From the NCBI GenBank assembly GCA_035289165.1, contig DATDYA010000035.1, positions 1-49,926 of the forward strand: 49,926 nt of DNA, in the 5' to 3' direction. The notes beneath the pieces are model-generated. The model ran no database searches and was not told where the DNA came from. It saw nothing but the letters and a program-made list of their open reading frames with translations. The stretch comes from DATDYA01 sp035289165 (lineage in GTDB: Bacteria; Patescibacteriota; Patescibacteriia; Magasanikbacterales; GWA2-37-8). A program made the translations under genes and the position numbers. The first letter of the stretch is position 1, and each line of letters opens with the position of its first letter. Positions 1 through 8,917 of the stretch are shown here, piece by piece.

Positions 1-20
1 TCGGGGCTGGCGAAGTCGGT

Positions 21-1223
21 GTGGTGACGATCGGTGTCGACCTCTTCCGGATCATCCCGTACCTGCGGGAGCCGGAGGTGGCGGCCGACCAGACCGAGAA
101 GGATGAGCCGGGTGGTGAGATCGACGAGGCCGATGTCGTTGCCCCCTCGATCAGCTCGGCCAACACGTTTTGGCGGATGCTCTCCGCCAACACCGACTGG
201 CTCGAGCGCCTGATCCTCGCCATCTGGCTGGTCTGGGAGCGGCGAAGCGACCATGCGGGGAATGAGGAGGGCTATCTGCGGTCCGATTACCTCGTTCCTC
301 GGCTGGTGAAGGTGCTCGGGCTTGAGAAGTGCTACAAGCCCGGGTCCAAGCAACCCACAGTGGTGCTCCGATGGGTCGCTTACAACCATCCGAATCTGAT
401 CGAGCGGGGAAGAGAAGTGGCATCCATTCGTCTCCTCCCCGAGGCGATCCAGATGGTGGAGCGGCTCAAGTCGGCGGGGAACAAGTTCTGGTCGCGCATC
501 ACGCGGCCGGGCTTTTACCTGGACGAGCGCTATGTGGCCGCCAGCAACGAGATGTGGCAGCGGGTTTTCTCCAAAGAGGAAAACCAGCGCCGACTCGTTC
601 AGCTTTGGGAGAAGTGGTACTCCGACGCGCATCACGCGGCGAGAGGTAGCGACGGTTCGTTGCCGTTTGCTTACCTCCGCCCGCTGCTCATAGAAGAGAT
701 GGGGCTCACCGATCTCTGGCGGTCTGGTTCGGCCTGGCTCTCGGACTGCCTGAGGTACCTGGCCTCGGAAGAGTGGCAGGTTCTCGACACTGGCTCCAAC
801 GAGAGGCGTTACAAGCTGGGTGCGGTCGGGCGGCGATGGATCGCGGAAGTAGGGTGCCCCCCGATCGAGACGACCGTCGAAGCCCAGGCCGTGACCGAGC
901 CCCCGACACCGAAGATCGAGGTGTCAGCTCCCACGCCGACGATTCTCGGGGCTACGCGTCCGGACATTCTCAGGAATCGTCTGGCTACGATCCCGGGAGA
1001 GATCGAACGGCTGAACGGGTCGGCCGAGAAGCTCCGTCGGGAGCTACGGGCCATCGAAGGTCGCCAGGCCGAGCTGAGAGAGGAGGCCAGATCTCTCCAG
1101 GAGGAGCTTGACCAACTCGAACAGCGGGCCAAGGAGCAGGCCGAGTCCGAGTACGAGCGGCTCCGAGCGACCCTTCCGTCCGAGGTGTTCGCCGCCCTCA
1201 CCGCGCGCCTGCGCGGTGAGTGA
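21..1223 (+). CDS. Hypothetical protein with duplicated ~80-aa domain and C-terminal coiled coil (possibly 5'-partial)
   Basis: Function not recognised. The frame is open to the left edge of the window, so GTG at 21 is only the first visible start and the true start may lie outside. Two segments, about residues 61-140 and 192-272, look like copies of one domain: each begins with an LxxxW-type segment, has a tyrosine-leucine-proline stretch leading to a GL motif, then a helix, and ends in an Arg-rich strand. This could be a tandem winged-helix arrangement (inference). Residues ~325-385 are a Glu/Arg/Leu-rich coiled coil. Codons strongly prefer G or C in third position, unlike every gene from 1538 on. 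No neighbour suggests a role. That it is coding is likely from the consistent codon bias over 400 codons. Confidence 0.7.
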   Translation: MVTIGVDLFRIIPYLREPEVAADQTEKDEPGGEIDEADVVAPSISSANTFWRMLSANTDWLERLILAIWLVWERRSDHAGNEEGYLRSDYLVPRLVKVLGLEKCYKPGSKQPTVVLRWVAYNHPNLIERGREVASIRLLPEAIQMVERLKSAGNKFWSRITRPGFYLDERYVAASNEMWQRVFSKEENQRRLVQLWEKWYSDAHHAARGSDGSLPFAYLRPLLIEEMGLTDLWRSGSAWLSDCLRYLASEEWQVLDTGSNERRYKLGAVGRRWIAEVGCPPIETTVEAQAVTEPPTPKIEVSAPTPTILGATRPDILRNRLATIPGEIERLNGSAEKLRRELRAIEGRQAELREEARSLQEELDQLEQRAKEQAESEYERLRATLPSEVFAALTARLRGE

Positions 1224-1415
1224 AGATAAAGTAGTTCCTTCCATCTTGCACAGTATTCGTCTCCGGTTGATTCAGACTGGATCTACGGGCGAATCTGTGT
1301 CCTGCCGAGAGTGTGACCTCCGTGGTCGCCTTCGTCCTCACGGACACTCGGCAAATCTCAAAAGAACATCAGAAAACTGGTGTTTTTTTGTTTATTTTCT
1401 GTGTAATTTTGGCCA
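1224..1415. other. Gene-free stretch holding the GC-rich to AT-rich transition
   Basis: No convincing gene. GC-rich sequence continues to about 1350 and changes within a few tens of bases to the T/A-rich sequence typical of the rest of the window. No repeat, tRNA or attachment-site motif is visible at the change. Confidence 0.6.
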
Positions 1416-1444
1416 TTGACAAGGTAGTTAAAATAGGGTACAAT
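1416..1444 (+). promoter_or_regulatory. Sigma-70 promoter for rpsA
   Basis: TTGACA at 1416-1421, a 17-base spacer and TACAAT at 1439-1444. The transcript would start near 1451, giving a leader of about 87 bases with a small CCCCG/CGGGG hairpin at 1499-1512 ahead of the start codon. Confidence 0.85.
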
Positions 1445-1537
1445 TTGGATTATAAAATTTACTTAAAAGCCAGCCCAATTTAGTGGCTAGCACTCTAACC
1501 CCGATTTCGGGGAAGGGATAAGCAGATTTTTTTTATT

Positions 1538-2716
1538 ATGTCAGAAGAAAAAACCTTGAAGGATGATTTTAAATCTTTGCTTCAAGACCATATCGCTAAC
1601 TTGCCAAAAGAAGGGGATGTGGTAAAAGGTAAAGTTTTGTCAGTCGACAAAGGCGAAGTACGTATTGACGTTGAGGGTTTAACTACCGGTGTGGTTCGTG
1701 GTCGCGAAATGTTTACTGAATCAACCGAGTATTCTACACTAGAACCAGGTCAGGACGTGGAAGCAACGGTGGTGGAAATGGAAAACGAAAATGGCGAAAT
1801 GGAACTTTCCTTCCGCATCGCTGGTTTCCAAAAAGCTTGGGACAATATGCGTAAGTGGATGAAGGAGAGTAAGTCTTTAAAAGCCAAAGTGTTATCGGCC
1901 AACAAGGGTGGTTTGATGGTAAAGGTGGAGGCCCTGTTTGGTTTCATGCCAGTATCCCAACTTAGTCCCGATCATTATCCACGGGTGGCCGGTGGCGATA
2001 AGAATCGTATTTTGGACAAGTTGCGTGATTTAGCTAATGTCGAAATGGAAGTTAAAATCATCGACGTGGATGAAAAAGAAGAAAAATTAATCGTTTCCGA
2101 ACGTGCTGTTTGGGAAGATTCACAAAAGGCAGTTTTGGAAGCCTACAAAGTGGGGGATATGGTTGATGGTGAAATCAGTGCCCTGACTTCCTTTGGAGCG
2201 TTTATCAAATTTGGACAAGGCTTGGAAGGTCTGATCCATATTTCTGAAATTGCTTGGCAAAGAATTGATCACCCCAAGGATGTATTGAAAGTTGGTGACA
2301 TGGTCAAGGCCCAGATTATCCAATTAGATCACTCCAAAATCTATTTATCCATGAAGCGCTTGGTCAATGACCCTTGGAAAGGCGTTAAGGATAAATACAA
2401 AGTGGGCGACAGTGTAAAAGGAAAAGTGATCAAGATTGAACCGTTCGGTCTTATGGTAGCATTGGATAACGAAATTCATGGTTTAGCTCATATTTCGGAA
2501 TTGTCAGACGAGCCACTAAGTAATATCCAAGATAAATTTAAGATTGGTGAGGATTACACCTTTGTCGTGGTATCACTTGAACCAAACGAGCATCGTTTAG
2601 GTCTCAAACTCGAAGGTGTCAAAGGTAAGACCGCTCGAAAGAGTGAAGAAAAAACTCCATCCAGCAAGGAGGAGCCGGTGGCTGAAGATTTAACTACAGA
2701 AGAAAACAAGTCTTAA
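1538..2716 (+). CDS. rpsA: Ribosomal protein S1 (four S1 domains)
   Basis: RNA-binding protein of the small ribosomal subunit that helps load mRNA onto the ribosome. It has 392 residues and four S1-type OB folds, at about 25-93, 110-190, 206-275 and 290-360. Typical S1 signatures include GxVKGKV, SFGAFIKFGQGLEGLIHISE in repeat 3 and GLAHISEL in repeat 4. The C-terminus is a charged, disordered tail. E. coli S1 has six domains, whereas four-domain forms are common in other phyla. The start has no Shine-Dalgarno: it is preceded by T8 and TATT. S1 may matter more than usual here, since most starts in the window lack an SD. It has its own promoter (1416) and terminator (2723), so it is monocistronic. 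Confidence 0.92.
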   Translation: MSEEKTLKDDFKSLLQDHIANLPKEGDVVKGKVLSVDKGEVRIDVEGLTTGVVRGREMFTESTEYSTLEPGQDVEATVVEMENENGEMELSFRIAGFQKAWDNMRKWMKESKSLKAKVLSANKGGLMVKVEALFGFMPVSQLSPDHYPRVAGGDKNRILDKLRDLANVEMEVKIIDVDEKEEKLIVSERAVWEDSQKAVLEAYKVGDMVDGEISALTSFGAFIKFGQGLEGLIHISEIAWQRIDHPKDVLKVGDMVKAQIIQLDHSKIYLSMKRLVNDPWKGVKDKYKVGDSVKGKVIKIEPFGLMVALDNEIHGLAHISELSDEPLSNIQDKFKIGEDYTFVVVSLEPNEHRLGLKLEGVKGKTARKSEEKTPSSKEEPVAEDLTTEENKS

Positions 2717-2722
2717 AAGTTC

Positions 2723-2758
2723 ACTACCCCTCGAAGAATCCGAGGGGTAGTCTTTTTT
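2723..2758 (+). terminator. Rho-independent terminator after rpsA
   Basis: An 11-bp stem (ACTACCCCTCG at 2723-2733 with its complement at 2741-2751) is followed by C and six T. Confidence 0.93.
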
Positions 2759-2847
2759 GTGAGACTGGCGTCTTGATTTTTTATTTCTTTTCAGCTAAGA
2801 TAAATATATATTTCAAGTTTCAGACTAAAATAGTAAGAATATATTTT

Positions 2848-4695
2848 ATGAGTAGTTTTTTGAAGAATTTTTTATTCATTGTCCTGATACTTTTCCTGGT
2901 TGCCGCGGCTTTGGGCCTGCTTCGTTCGCGTCAAACCCCGACGGTGGAGAAAATTGGTATTGGTAAAATGATTGAGGAAATTAATGCTGGACAAGTAGAG
3001 AAGGTAGTTGTAGAAGGAGACACAATCAAAGTGGATCTTAAGGATGAAAATGCGTCTGCTCAGGAGGTAAGGAAGGAGGCTAACGAATCTTTCGGGGATA
3101 TATTAGAGAATTATGCGGTAGCCGACAGCGTCCGTCAGAGCTTGCAAGTGGAAGTAAAAGACCCCAGTTCTTGGCGTTTTTGGGCGGCGAATTTAATACC
3201 AGCGCTTTTGCCCCTTATTATTATCGTTTTCTTTTTATACTTCATGACACGCAGTGTGCAGGGGGCCAATACTCGAGCAATGGGTTTTGGTCAAAGCAAT
3301 CCTCGTCAGGTTGGGCCAGATGATAAAGAGAAGAAAACTTTTAAGGATGTGGCTGGCGCCAACGAGGCCAAAGAAGAGTTGGTTGAAGTAGTAGATTTTT
3401 TGCGAGATCCGAAAAAATTTGCGGAGATGGGTGCAAAAATTCCCAAGGGTGTGCTACTTATGGGTTCACCAGGAACCGGTAAAACTTTGTTGGCTAAGGC
3501 AGTGGCCGGAGAAGCGAACGTGCCGTTTTTCCACATGAGTGGTTCAGAATTTGTGGAGATGTTTGTGGGCGTCGGTGCTTCACGGGTCCGTGATTTATTT
3601 GCTAAAGCAAAAAAATCTGCTCCGGCAATTGTTTTTATCGATGAAATTGATGCTGTCGGTCGTCGGCGTGGGGCTGGTTTGGGGGGTGGGCACGATGAGC
3701 GTGAACAGACCTTAAACCAAATTTTAGTTGAAATGGATGGCTTTGATCCGAATCTGGGGGTAATTGTGATGGCGGCGACCAACCGACCGGATGTTTTGGA
3801 CCCGGCCTTAATGCGGCCCGGTCGTTTTGATCGTCGGGTTGTGATTGATATGCCGGATATTAAAGATCGGGAAGAAATTTTGGGTATCCACGCTAAAAAT
3901 AAACCACTGGCCAAAGAAGTTTCTCTTCGGAAAGTGGCTGAACGGACTCCGGGTTTTTCGGGGGCCGACCTGGCTAATCTCTTGAATGAAGCCGCCATAC
4001 TCGCAGTTCGACGTAACCAGAAGATTGTCAATGAAAAAGAGATATTGGAGAGTATTGAAAAGGTGCTATTAGGTCCAGAAAGAAAAAATCGGATCATTAC
4101 AGAAAGAGAAAAAGAAATGACCGCTTACCACGAAGCTGGGCATGCGGTGGTTGGATATGTTTTACCCAATTGTGATCCGATTCGTAAAGTTTCGATTATT
4201 TCCCGAGGTCATGCCGGTGGCTATACATTAAAGATGCCGACTCGAGATAAGCGTTATAACACCTTGGCTCAGTTTAAAGATGAGTTGGCCATGACGCTTG
4301 GTGGTTATGTTACTGAAAAATTAATCTACGGTGATGATAAAATATCTACTGGTCCATCTAGCGATTTGCGTCAGGCCACTCGTATTGCGAGAGATATGGT
4401 GGTGCGTTATGGGATGAGTGAAAAACTTGGTCCACGCACTTTTGGTGAACATGATGAGCTAATCTTTTTAGGACGGGAAATTCACGAAGAGAGAGATTAC
4501 TCAGATAAGACGGCGGAATCAATCGACGCAGAGATTGTTAGAATTCTGGAAGAAGCTAGGAGCAGAGCCAATGAATTGGTGATAGCTAACCGCGAGAAAA
4601 TGGATAAAATGGTTAAGGTGTTGCTCGAAAGAGAAACTATTGAGCAAGAAGAAATCGAAGAAATAATGGGGGGCACACAAGTTAAAGAGGACTAA
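2848..4695 (+). CDS. ftsH: ATP-dependent zinc metalloprotease FtsH
   Basis: Membrane-bound AAA+ protease that extracts and degrades misfolded membrane and short-lived cytosolic proteins. It has 615 residues from the ATG at 2848. An in-frame start at 2773 would add 25 residues, but the hydrophobic helix expected at the FtsH N-terminus begins directly after MSSFLKN. Transmembrane helices lie at ~5-24 and ~115-137 with a short external domain between. The AAA module has Walker A GSPGTGKT (206-213), Walker B IVFIDEID (~260) and the second region of homology NRPDVLDPALMRPGRFDR. The zinc site HEAGH is at ~429. Length is normal for the family. It is flanked by terminators on both sides, so transcribed alone. 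No SD is present. Confidence 0.97.
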   Translation: MSSFLKNFLFIVLILFLVAAALGLLRSRQTPTVEKIGIGKMIEEINAGQVEKVVVEGDTIKVDLKDENASAQEVRKEANESFGDILENYAVADSVRQSLQVEVKDPSSWRFWAANLIPALLPLIIIVFFLYFMTRSVQGANTRAMGFGQSNPRQVGPDDKEKKTFKDVAGANEAKEELVEVVDFLRDPKKFAEMGAKIPKGVLLMGSPGTGKTLLAKAVAGEANVPFFHMSGSEFVEMFVGVGASRVRDLFAKAKKSAPAIVFIDEIDAVGRRRGAGLGGGHDEREQTLNQILVEMDGFDPNLGVIVMAATNRPDVLDPALMRPGRFDRRVVIDMPDIKDREEILGIHAKNKPLAKEVSLRKVAERTPGFSGADLANLLNEAAILAVRRNQKIVNEKEILESIEKVLLGPERKNRIITEREKEMTAYHEAGHAVVGYVLPNCDPIRKVSIISRGHAGGYTLKMPTRDKRYNTLAQFKDELAMTLGGYVTEKLIYGDDKISTGPSSDLRQATRIARDMVVRYGMSEKLGPRTFGEHDELIFLGREIHEERDYSDKTAESIDAEIVRILEEARSRANELVIANREKMDKMVKVLLERETIEQEEIEEIMGGTQVKED

Positions 4696-4705
4696 AACTA
4701 AAACT

Positions 4706-4738
4706 AAAAACCCGCGTCTTACTGGCGCGGGTTTTTTT
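4706..4738 (+). terminator. Rho-independent terminator after ftsH
   Basis: CCCGCG (4711-4716) pairs with CGCGGG (4726-4731), extended by A/T pairs, and is followed by T7. Confidence 0.92.
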
Positions 4739-4912
4739 GATGTAGGAGGTTGTTAAATATTTCAAAGGCTGTTTCATCAAAGCGAGGCTAAAGGCGATCG
4801 GGTGTCAAAAACGTCCATACGACCGAAGAACCCATTACTTTAAAGGATTTTGTCCAACTTGCTAGGTTTTTCTTAAGTTATACAGAAATAGCTTTCTCTT
4901 GTTGTAGAAAAA

Positions 4913-4921
4913 TGCTATAAT
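4913..4921 (+). promoter_or_regulatory. Extended -10 promoter
   Basis: TGC-TATAAT, with no good -35. It predicts an RNA start near 4928, about 34 bases before the ATG at 4962. The rest of 4739-4961 shows no gene. Confidence 0.65.
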
Positions 4922-4961
4922 ATAGGGGCGTATTAATACTTTATTTTTCACGCTTAACTTT

Positions 4962-5936
4962 ATGTATCGTGAACCAACTTATCGGGAAGCGCTGGGCAAT
5001 GCCTGGCGGCTCACCTGGCGCCATCCTTTGGTTTGGATTTTTGGTCTGTTATCTATAATAATTGGACAGTTTGGGTTGAGCGATTTTGTTGGTAAGTTAA
5101 GTGTGCTTTATAATCAAGGGTTTGTCGGAGAAAGTTTTTGGGCCTGGCCAGCGGATTGGAGTTTGCGAGTGCTCGGAAGCGGGTGGGAAATATTGTCCCT
5201 GGTTTTAAACCTGCTTGTTTTAATTGCCCTTATCGCGATTATAATCGTGGCGGGTGTTGGTTCACAGGGGGCTTTGGTCGCTATTTCTGCCCATTGGTAT
5301 GTTAAAAAGAAAATTTTTGATACCGAAGCCGCTTGGCATCACGGTATAAGGCATTTTTGGCCTTTGCTACTCAATAATATTTTGGCTAAAGGTATAACCA
5401 TACTGATTTTACTTGCCCTGGTCTATCTAAATAGTTATGTTTTAGTAGGTAGTGGTGGGGGAAGTGCGGTGCTTTTTGGATTTGGTTTTGCTATCGCCCT
5501 ATTTTTAGTTTTAGTTGTTAATTCTTTGGCTGTTTATACGGCGGGATATATTGTTACAGAGAATTTTCGTTATGGTGAAGCGTTAAGAGCCGCCGGGGAG
5601 ATATTTAGGCACCACATATTAGTGTCACTAGAATTGAGTTTGATCATGGTTTTTTTAAATATATTATTGGTGGCTTTAATTGTATTCGGGTCCTTCGTAT
5701 TAATTATCCCGTCGGTAATTTTATGGGTGATAGCGGGGTTGACCGGCGGAACGGTATTAATCACCGCTGGTATCGTGCTGGCAGTGTTATTATTCATTCT
5801 TTTTATCATTTGGATTGGTACCTTGTTTAATGTTTTCAATACTAGCGCTTGGATTTATTTGTTTATGAAATTAAAACATGTGGGGGCAGTAAGCAAGATG
5901 TCTCACTGGGTTGAAAGAATAATAGCTCGAGAGTAA
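4962..5936 (+). CDS. Multi-pass membrane protein of unknown function
   Basis: Not assigned to a characterised family. It has 324 residues and about six hydrophobic segments (roughly 25-45, 80-105, 140-165, 170-195, 220-250 and 255-290). A short amphipathic N-terminus with Tyr-Arg-Glu-Ala and Trp-rich motifs resembles N-termini of widespread CPR and Firmicutes membrane proteins of unknown role. Glycine and small residues are frequent in helices 3-5. There are no catalytic motifs. The pilB-like gene begins one base after its stop, so the two are almost certainly cotranscribed from the promoter at 4913. A role in assembling or anchoring the pilus/secretion machinery is possible but only inferred from position. 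Confidence 0.8.
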   Translation: MYREPTYREALGNAWRLTWRHPLVWIFGLLSIIIGQFGLSDFVGKLSVLYNQGFVGESFWAWPADWSLRVLGSGWEILSLVLNLLVLIALIAIIIVAGVGSQGALVAISAHWYVKKKIFDTEAAWHHGIRHFWPLLLNNILAKGITILILLALVYLNSYVLVGSGGGSAVLFGFGFAIALFLVLVVNSLAVYTAGYIVTENFRYGEALRAAGEIFRHHILVSLELSLIMVFLNILLVALIVFGSFVLIIPSVILWVIAGLTGGTVLITAGIVLAVLLFILFIIWIGTLFNVFNTSAWIYLFMKLKHVGAVSKMSHWVERIIARE

Positions 5937-5937
5937 T

Positions 5938-7665
5938 ATGACGGATTTTCCTTCTATTAGTGATTTATCCGCCAAAGGCGGAAAAAAGTCGGCGGCGACG
6001 GCGGCTTTGGGTGTTGGCAATGACCCGCAAACAAAGTTTAGTAAAAAAATGGAGGAGATCGAAGTTAAAGATAAGGAGAAATTGGTCGCTGAAGCGGCCG
6101 CGGCGGCGGGGCTACCGCACATCGATTTATCGGCTTTTCCAGTGACGGCTGAAGCTTTAAAGATAATCCCGGAAGAAATTGCAAAAGAGAAAAGTGTGAT
6201 CTGTTTTTACGCCACACCTGAAGAAATCCGGTTAGGGAGTATTGAAGCGAGCGAAGAAGCAAAAGAAATGGCTTACCAGATAGGGGAGAGACACCACGCC
6301 CATGTCCAAATTTATTTAATTTCTGAACATAGTTTAGCTCGGGTTATAACTCTTTACGCCAATTTGCCGATTATTAAACCAGTGGTTAAAGAGATAAATA
6401 TTACTGATGAGGATATTGCTCGAGTCGGAGCGGAAATTACGAGCTTGCAGGATTTACAGAAAAAATTTGTTAACATTACAATCAGTGATATTTTGACTCT
6501 CATGGTCGCTTCGGCTTTGAAAATGAATTCATCAGATATCCATGTCGAGGCCGAGGAAAAGGGAATTGCGGTACGTTACCGTATTGACGGAGTTTTGCAA
6601 GATGTAGCCACCTTGCCCAAAGAACAATGGAAGCAATTTGTTTCGCGTATAAAACTTTTAGCGGCCCTGAAAATTAATGTGACGGATCGTCCGCAGGACG
6701 GTCGCGTCACCTTGACCGTCGGGAAAGGGGGACTGGACATTCGTGTTTCAACCATGCCAACTTTTTATGGCGAAAGCGTGGTCATGCGTATTTTAAGAGG
6801 TGGCGATGAAGGAACAACTGGATTCGATGACTTGGGGTTGCGAGGTCTCGCTTATGAACAGTTGAAAAAAGAGGTTACTCGTCCAAATGGCATGATTATC
6901 ACAACGGGCCCAACTGGTTCTGGTAAAACGACGACCATGTATGCGGTTCTTAAAACTTTGAATAAACCAGGAGTAAAAATTATTACTTTGGAAGATCCGG
7001 TCGAAATTCGAATGGAAGGTATTAACCAAAGCCAGGTGGACGCTAGCCATAATTATACCTTTGCTAAAGGTTTGCGTAGTATTTTGCGCCAGGACCCAGA
7101 TATTTGTATGGTCGGTGAAATTCGGGATTTAGAAACTGCCGAAATAGCCATTCAGGCGGCCTTGACCGGTCATTTGATGCTCTCGACCATACATACTAAT
7201 AATGCGGCGGGGGCGATTCCTCGTTTCTTATCAATGGGGGTTAAACCATTTTTATTAGCTCCGGCTTTAAATAGCATTATTGGTCAACGACTAGTCAGAC
7301 GTGTCTGTAAATATTGTCAGGCGGAGGCGGATTTAACACCAGAACAAAAAAAGCGGGTTCAAGACGTGTTGGCCACTTTGCCGGAAGCGGAGAAAAATAA
7401 GATAGATTTGAACAATCTGCACTTTTATCATGGTAAGGGATGCGACAAATGTAGCGGGCTAGGTTACAAGGGAAGGGTCGGGATTTATGAAGTTTTTGTG
7501 ATGACTAAAGAAGTTGAAGCTTTAATTTTGTCAGGGCAAGTTTCGGAATATTTGATGGAGGAAATAGCGGTTAAAAATGGCATGGTAACGATGGTGCAAG
7601 ATGGGTTGCTAAAAGCGTTGGAGAAAATAACGACGGTAGAAGAAGTTTTCCGAGTAACTGAATAA
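5938..7665 (+). CDS. pilB: Type IV pilus / type II secretion assembly ATPase (PilB/GspE family)
   Basis: Hexameric cytoplasmic ATPase that powers polymerisation of type IV pilin. It has 575 residues. A low-complexity Lys/Ala-rich start is followed by an MshEN/GspE_N-type domain (~40-150). The ATPase core has Walker A GPTGSGKTTT (from ~324), the Asp box EDPVEIRMEG, Walker B MVGEIRD (~391) and the His box STIHTNN (~416). A zinc-binding CxxC pair follows (CKYC ~457, CDKC ~503), all standard for active PilB/GspE. The product could serve pili or DNA uptake, a common capability in CPR. The start is one base after the upstream stop, which implies translational coupling and explains the missing RBS. 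No pilin or PilC is in the window. Confidence 0.92.
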   Translation: MTDFPSISDLSAKGGKKSAATAALGVGNDPQTKFSKKMEEIEVKDKEKLVAEAAAAAGLPHIDLSAFPVTAEALKIIPEEIAKEKSVICFYATPEEIRLGSIEASEEAKEMAYQIGERHHAHVQIYLISEHSLARVITLYANLPIIKPVVKEINITDEDIARVGAEITSLQDLQKKFVNITISDILTLMVASALKMNSSDIHVEAEEKGIAVRYRIDGVLQDVATLPKEQWKQFVSRIKLLAALKINVTDRPQDGRVTLTVGKGGLDIRVSTMPTFYGESVVMRILRGGDEGTTGFDDLGLRGLAYEQLKKEVTRPNGMIITTGPTGSGKTTTMYAVLKTLNKPGVKIITLEDPVEIRMEGINQSQVDASHNYTFAKGLRSILRQDPDICMVGEIRDLETAEIAIQAALTGHLMLSTIHTNNAAGAIPRFLSMGVKPFLLAPALNSIIGQRLVRRVCKYCQAEADLTPEQKKRVQDVLATLPEAEKNKIDLNNLHFYHGKGCDKCSGLGYKGRVGIYEVFVMTKEVEALILSGQVSEYLMEEIAVKNGMVTMVQDGLLKALEKITTVEEVFRVTE

Positions 7666-7695
7666 AACTAGTTAGGCAGAAAATAAAAAATATTG

Positions 7696-7701
7696 TATAA
7701 T
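7696..7701 (+). promoter_or_regulatory. Possible -10 element
   Basis: TATAAT lies 36 bases ahead of the ATG at 7738. The -35 region is poor, so the gene may mainly be read through from pilB. Confidence 0.4.
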
Positions 7702-7737
7702 TGTGTAACACAACAAAATTTTTTAAGTCGTAATCTT

Positions 7738-8883
7738 ATGATCACTCATCGTCTTGGTACGCAGTCGCCGGCCCCTGAACCAGCGGTTAGATTTTACAAA
7801 ATTATTGCCTTGACTTTTTTGGTTATTACCATTGCGTTATTGGGGGTGGTAGTCTTTATTACTTCTAAAAAGGCAACCGTAGTGATTGTTGCCAAAGAAG
7901 ACACAAAGAATGTTAATGTTAATGTCAAGGTTGCCAAGGAAGCAAATAAGGAAAATACGATGGCGGGTTTGGTTTCTTCAGTAGATTTTTCTTGGTCCGA
8001 AAAGTATTACCCGACGGGTAATAAGACGGTTGAGGGGATAGCCACTGGCGAGGTGGTGTTGTACAATAAAACCAATGCTAGTCAGGCCTTGGTTAAAACA
8101 ACTCGGTTATTAAACCCGCAAGGAATATTATTTCGCCTTAGTGATCGGGTAACAGTACCGGCCAATGGTCAAATAGTCGCCCTGGTTTACGCCGATGAGG
8201 TGGGCCCCAAAAGCGATATCGGATCATCCACCTTTACGATTCCAGGATTGAGTGAAGACAAGCAAAAAGTTATTTATGCTGAAAGCACTAAGGCCATGAC
8301 TGGTGGGTTGAGTAAAGTTGGGGTTTTAAGTGATCAGGATTTACAAGTCGCGGAAGCGGATTATAAGGAAAAAGTTCGAGAAGCGTATAAAAATAGTTTA
8401 AAATTGAATAATGAGAGCGGTGTAATAATTTCTGTCTTGAGTCAAGATGCTTCCCCTACAAAAAAAGCGGGGGATGAAGTAAGCGAATTTAGTTTAACCG
8501 GGACCAGTACGATCGTTGTCGTTTCGTATGATAAAGACGAATTATCTAACATTTTAAAGCGTGAGGTAGCCGGTAAGGTAGATTTGACCTCGGAAAAGGT
8601 TCTATCGGTGACAAACGAACCTAAGGTAAGTCTTTTGGCCTATGATCTTGTAGCGGGTACGGCGGAGGTGGCAGTAAGCCAGGATGTGAAAGTAACATTA
8701 GACTCAAGCGGCGAGAAGTTATCTTTGCAGAATTTTCTTGGTAAAAGTAAAGAGGAAATTGAACGCTATGTTTTGTCGCTAGATCACGTGTCGGGAGTAG
8801 ATGTAAAGTTTTCTCCAGCTTGGACCAGAAAAGCACCGAGTGTCCCAGATAAAATCAAAGTAATCGTAAAGAATATTAAGTAG
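7738..8883 (+). CDS. Single-pass membrane-anchored extracytoplasmic protein, unknown function
   Basis: 381 residues from the ATG at 7738. An in-frame start 45 bases upstream would place 15 implausible residues before it. A short cytoplasmic N-terminus is followed by one transmembrane helix (~22-44), then a large beta-rich domain with many Val/Lys/Thr strands. It has a conserved-looking GEVVLYNKT segment and a run of similar ~90-residue halves. CPR genomes often carry such a protein near pilus genes, sometimes annotated loosely as baseplate-J-like. The sequence does not establish that. Position directly behind pilB suggests an envelope partner of the pilus system (inference). No cysteine-rich or enzymatic motif is seen. 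Confidence 0.8.
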   Translation: MITHRLGTQSPAPEPAVRFYKIIALTFLVITIALLGVVVFITSKKATVVIVAKEDTKNVNVNVKVAKEANKENTMAGLVSSVDFSWSEKYYPTGNKTVEGIATGEVVLYNKTNASQALVKTTRLLNPQGILFRLSDRVTVPANGQIVALVYADEVGPKSDIGSSTFTIPGLSEDKQKVIYAESTKAMTGGLSKVGVLSDQDLQVAEADYKEKVREAYKNSLKLNNESGVIISVLSQDASPTKKAGDEVSEFSLTGTSTIVVVSYDKDELSNILKREVAGKVDLTSEKVLSVTNEPKVSLLAYDLVAGTAEVAVSQDVKVTLDSSGEKLSLQNFLGKSKEEIERYVLSLDHVSGVDVKFSPAWTRKAPSVPDKIKVIVKNIK

Positions 8884-8886
8884 CGG

Positions 8887-8915
8887 TTGACAGTTTTAGA
8901 GCTTTGTAATAAGAT
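8887..8915 (+). promoter_or_regulatory. Sigma-70 promoter for the thrS T-box transcript
   Basis: TTGACA at 8887-8892, a 17-base spacer and TAAGAT at 8910-8915. The RNA would begin near 8922, at the base of the first leader helix. Confidence 0.75.
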
Positions 8916-8917
8916 GG

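Noticed and set aside
1499..1512. Hairpin CCCCG/CGGGG in the rpsA leader as a terminator or attenuator
   Set aside because: Only 5 bp, and the T run comes 14 bases later, too far for an intrinsic terminator.
2773..2847. 25-residue N-terminal extension of FtsH
   Set aside because: The FtsH signature N-terminal helix begins right after ATG 2848; the extension is AT-rich leader sequence.
3306..4097. 263-residue open frame on the minus strand
   Set aside because: It lies wholly inside ftsH, whose protein is clearly recognisable. Low-complexity Ser/Arg/Pro translation typical of an antisense shadow.
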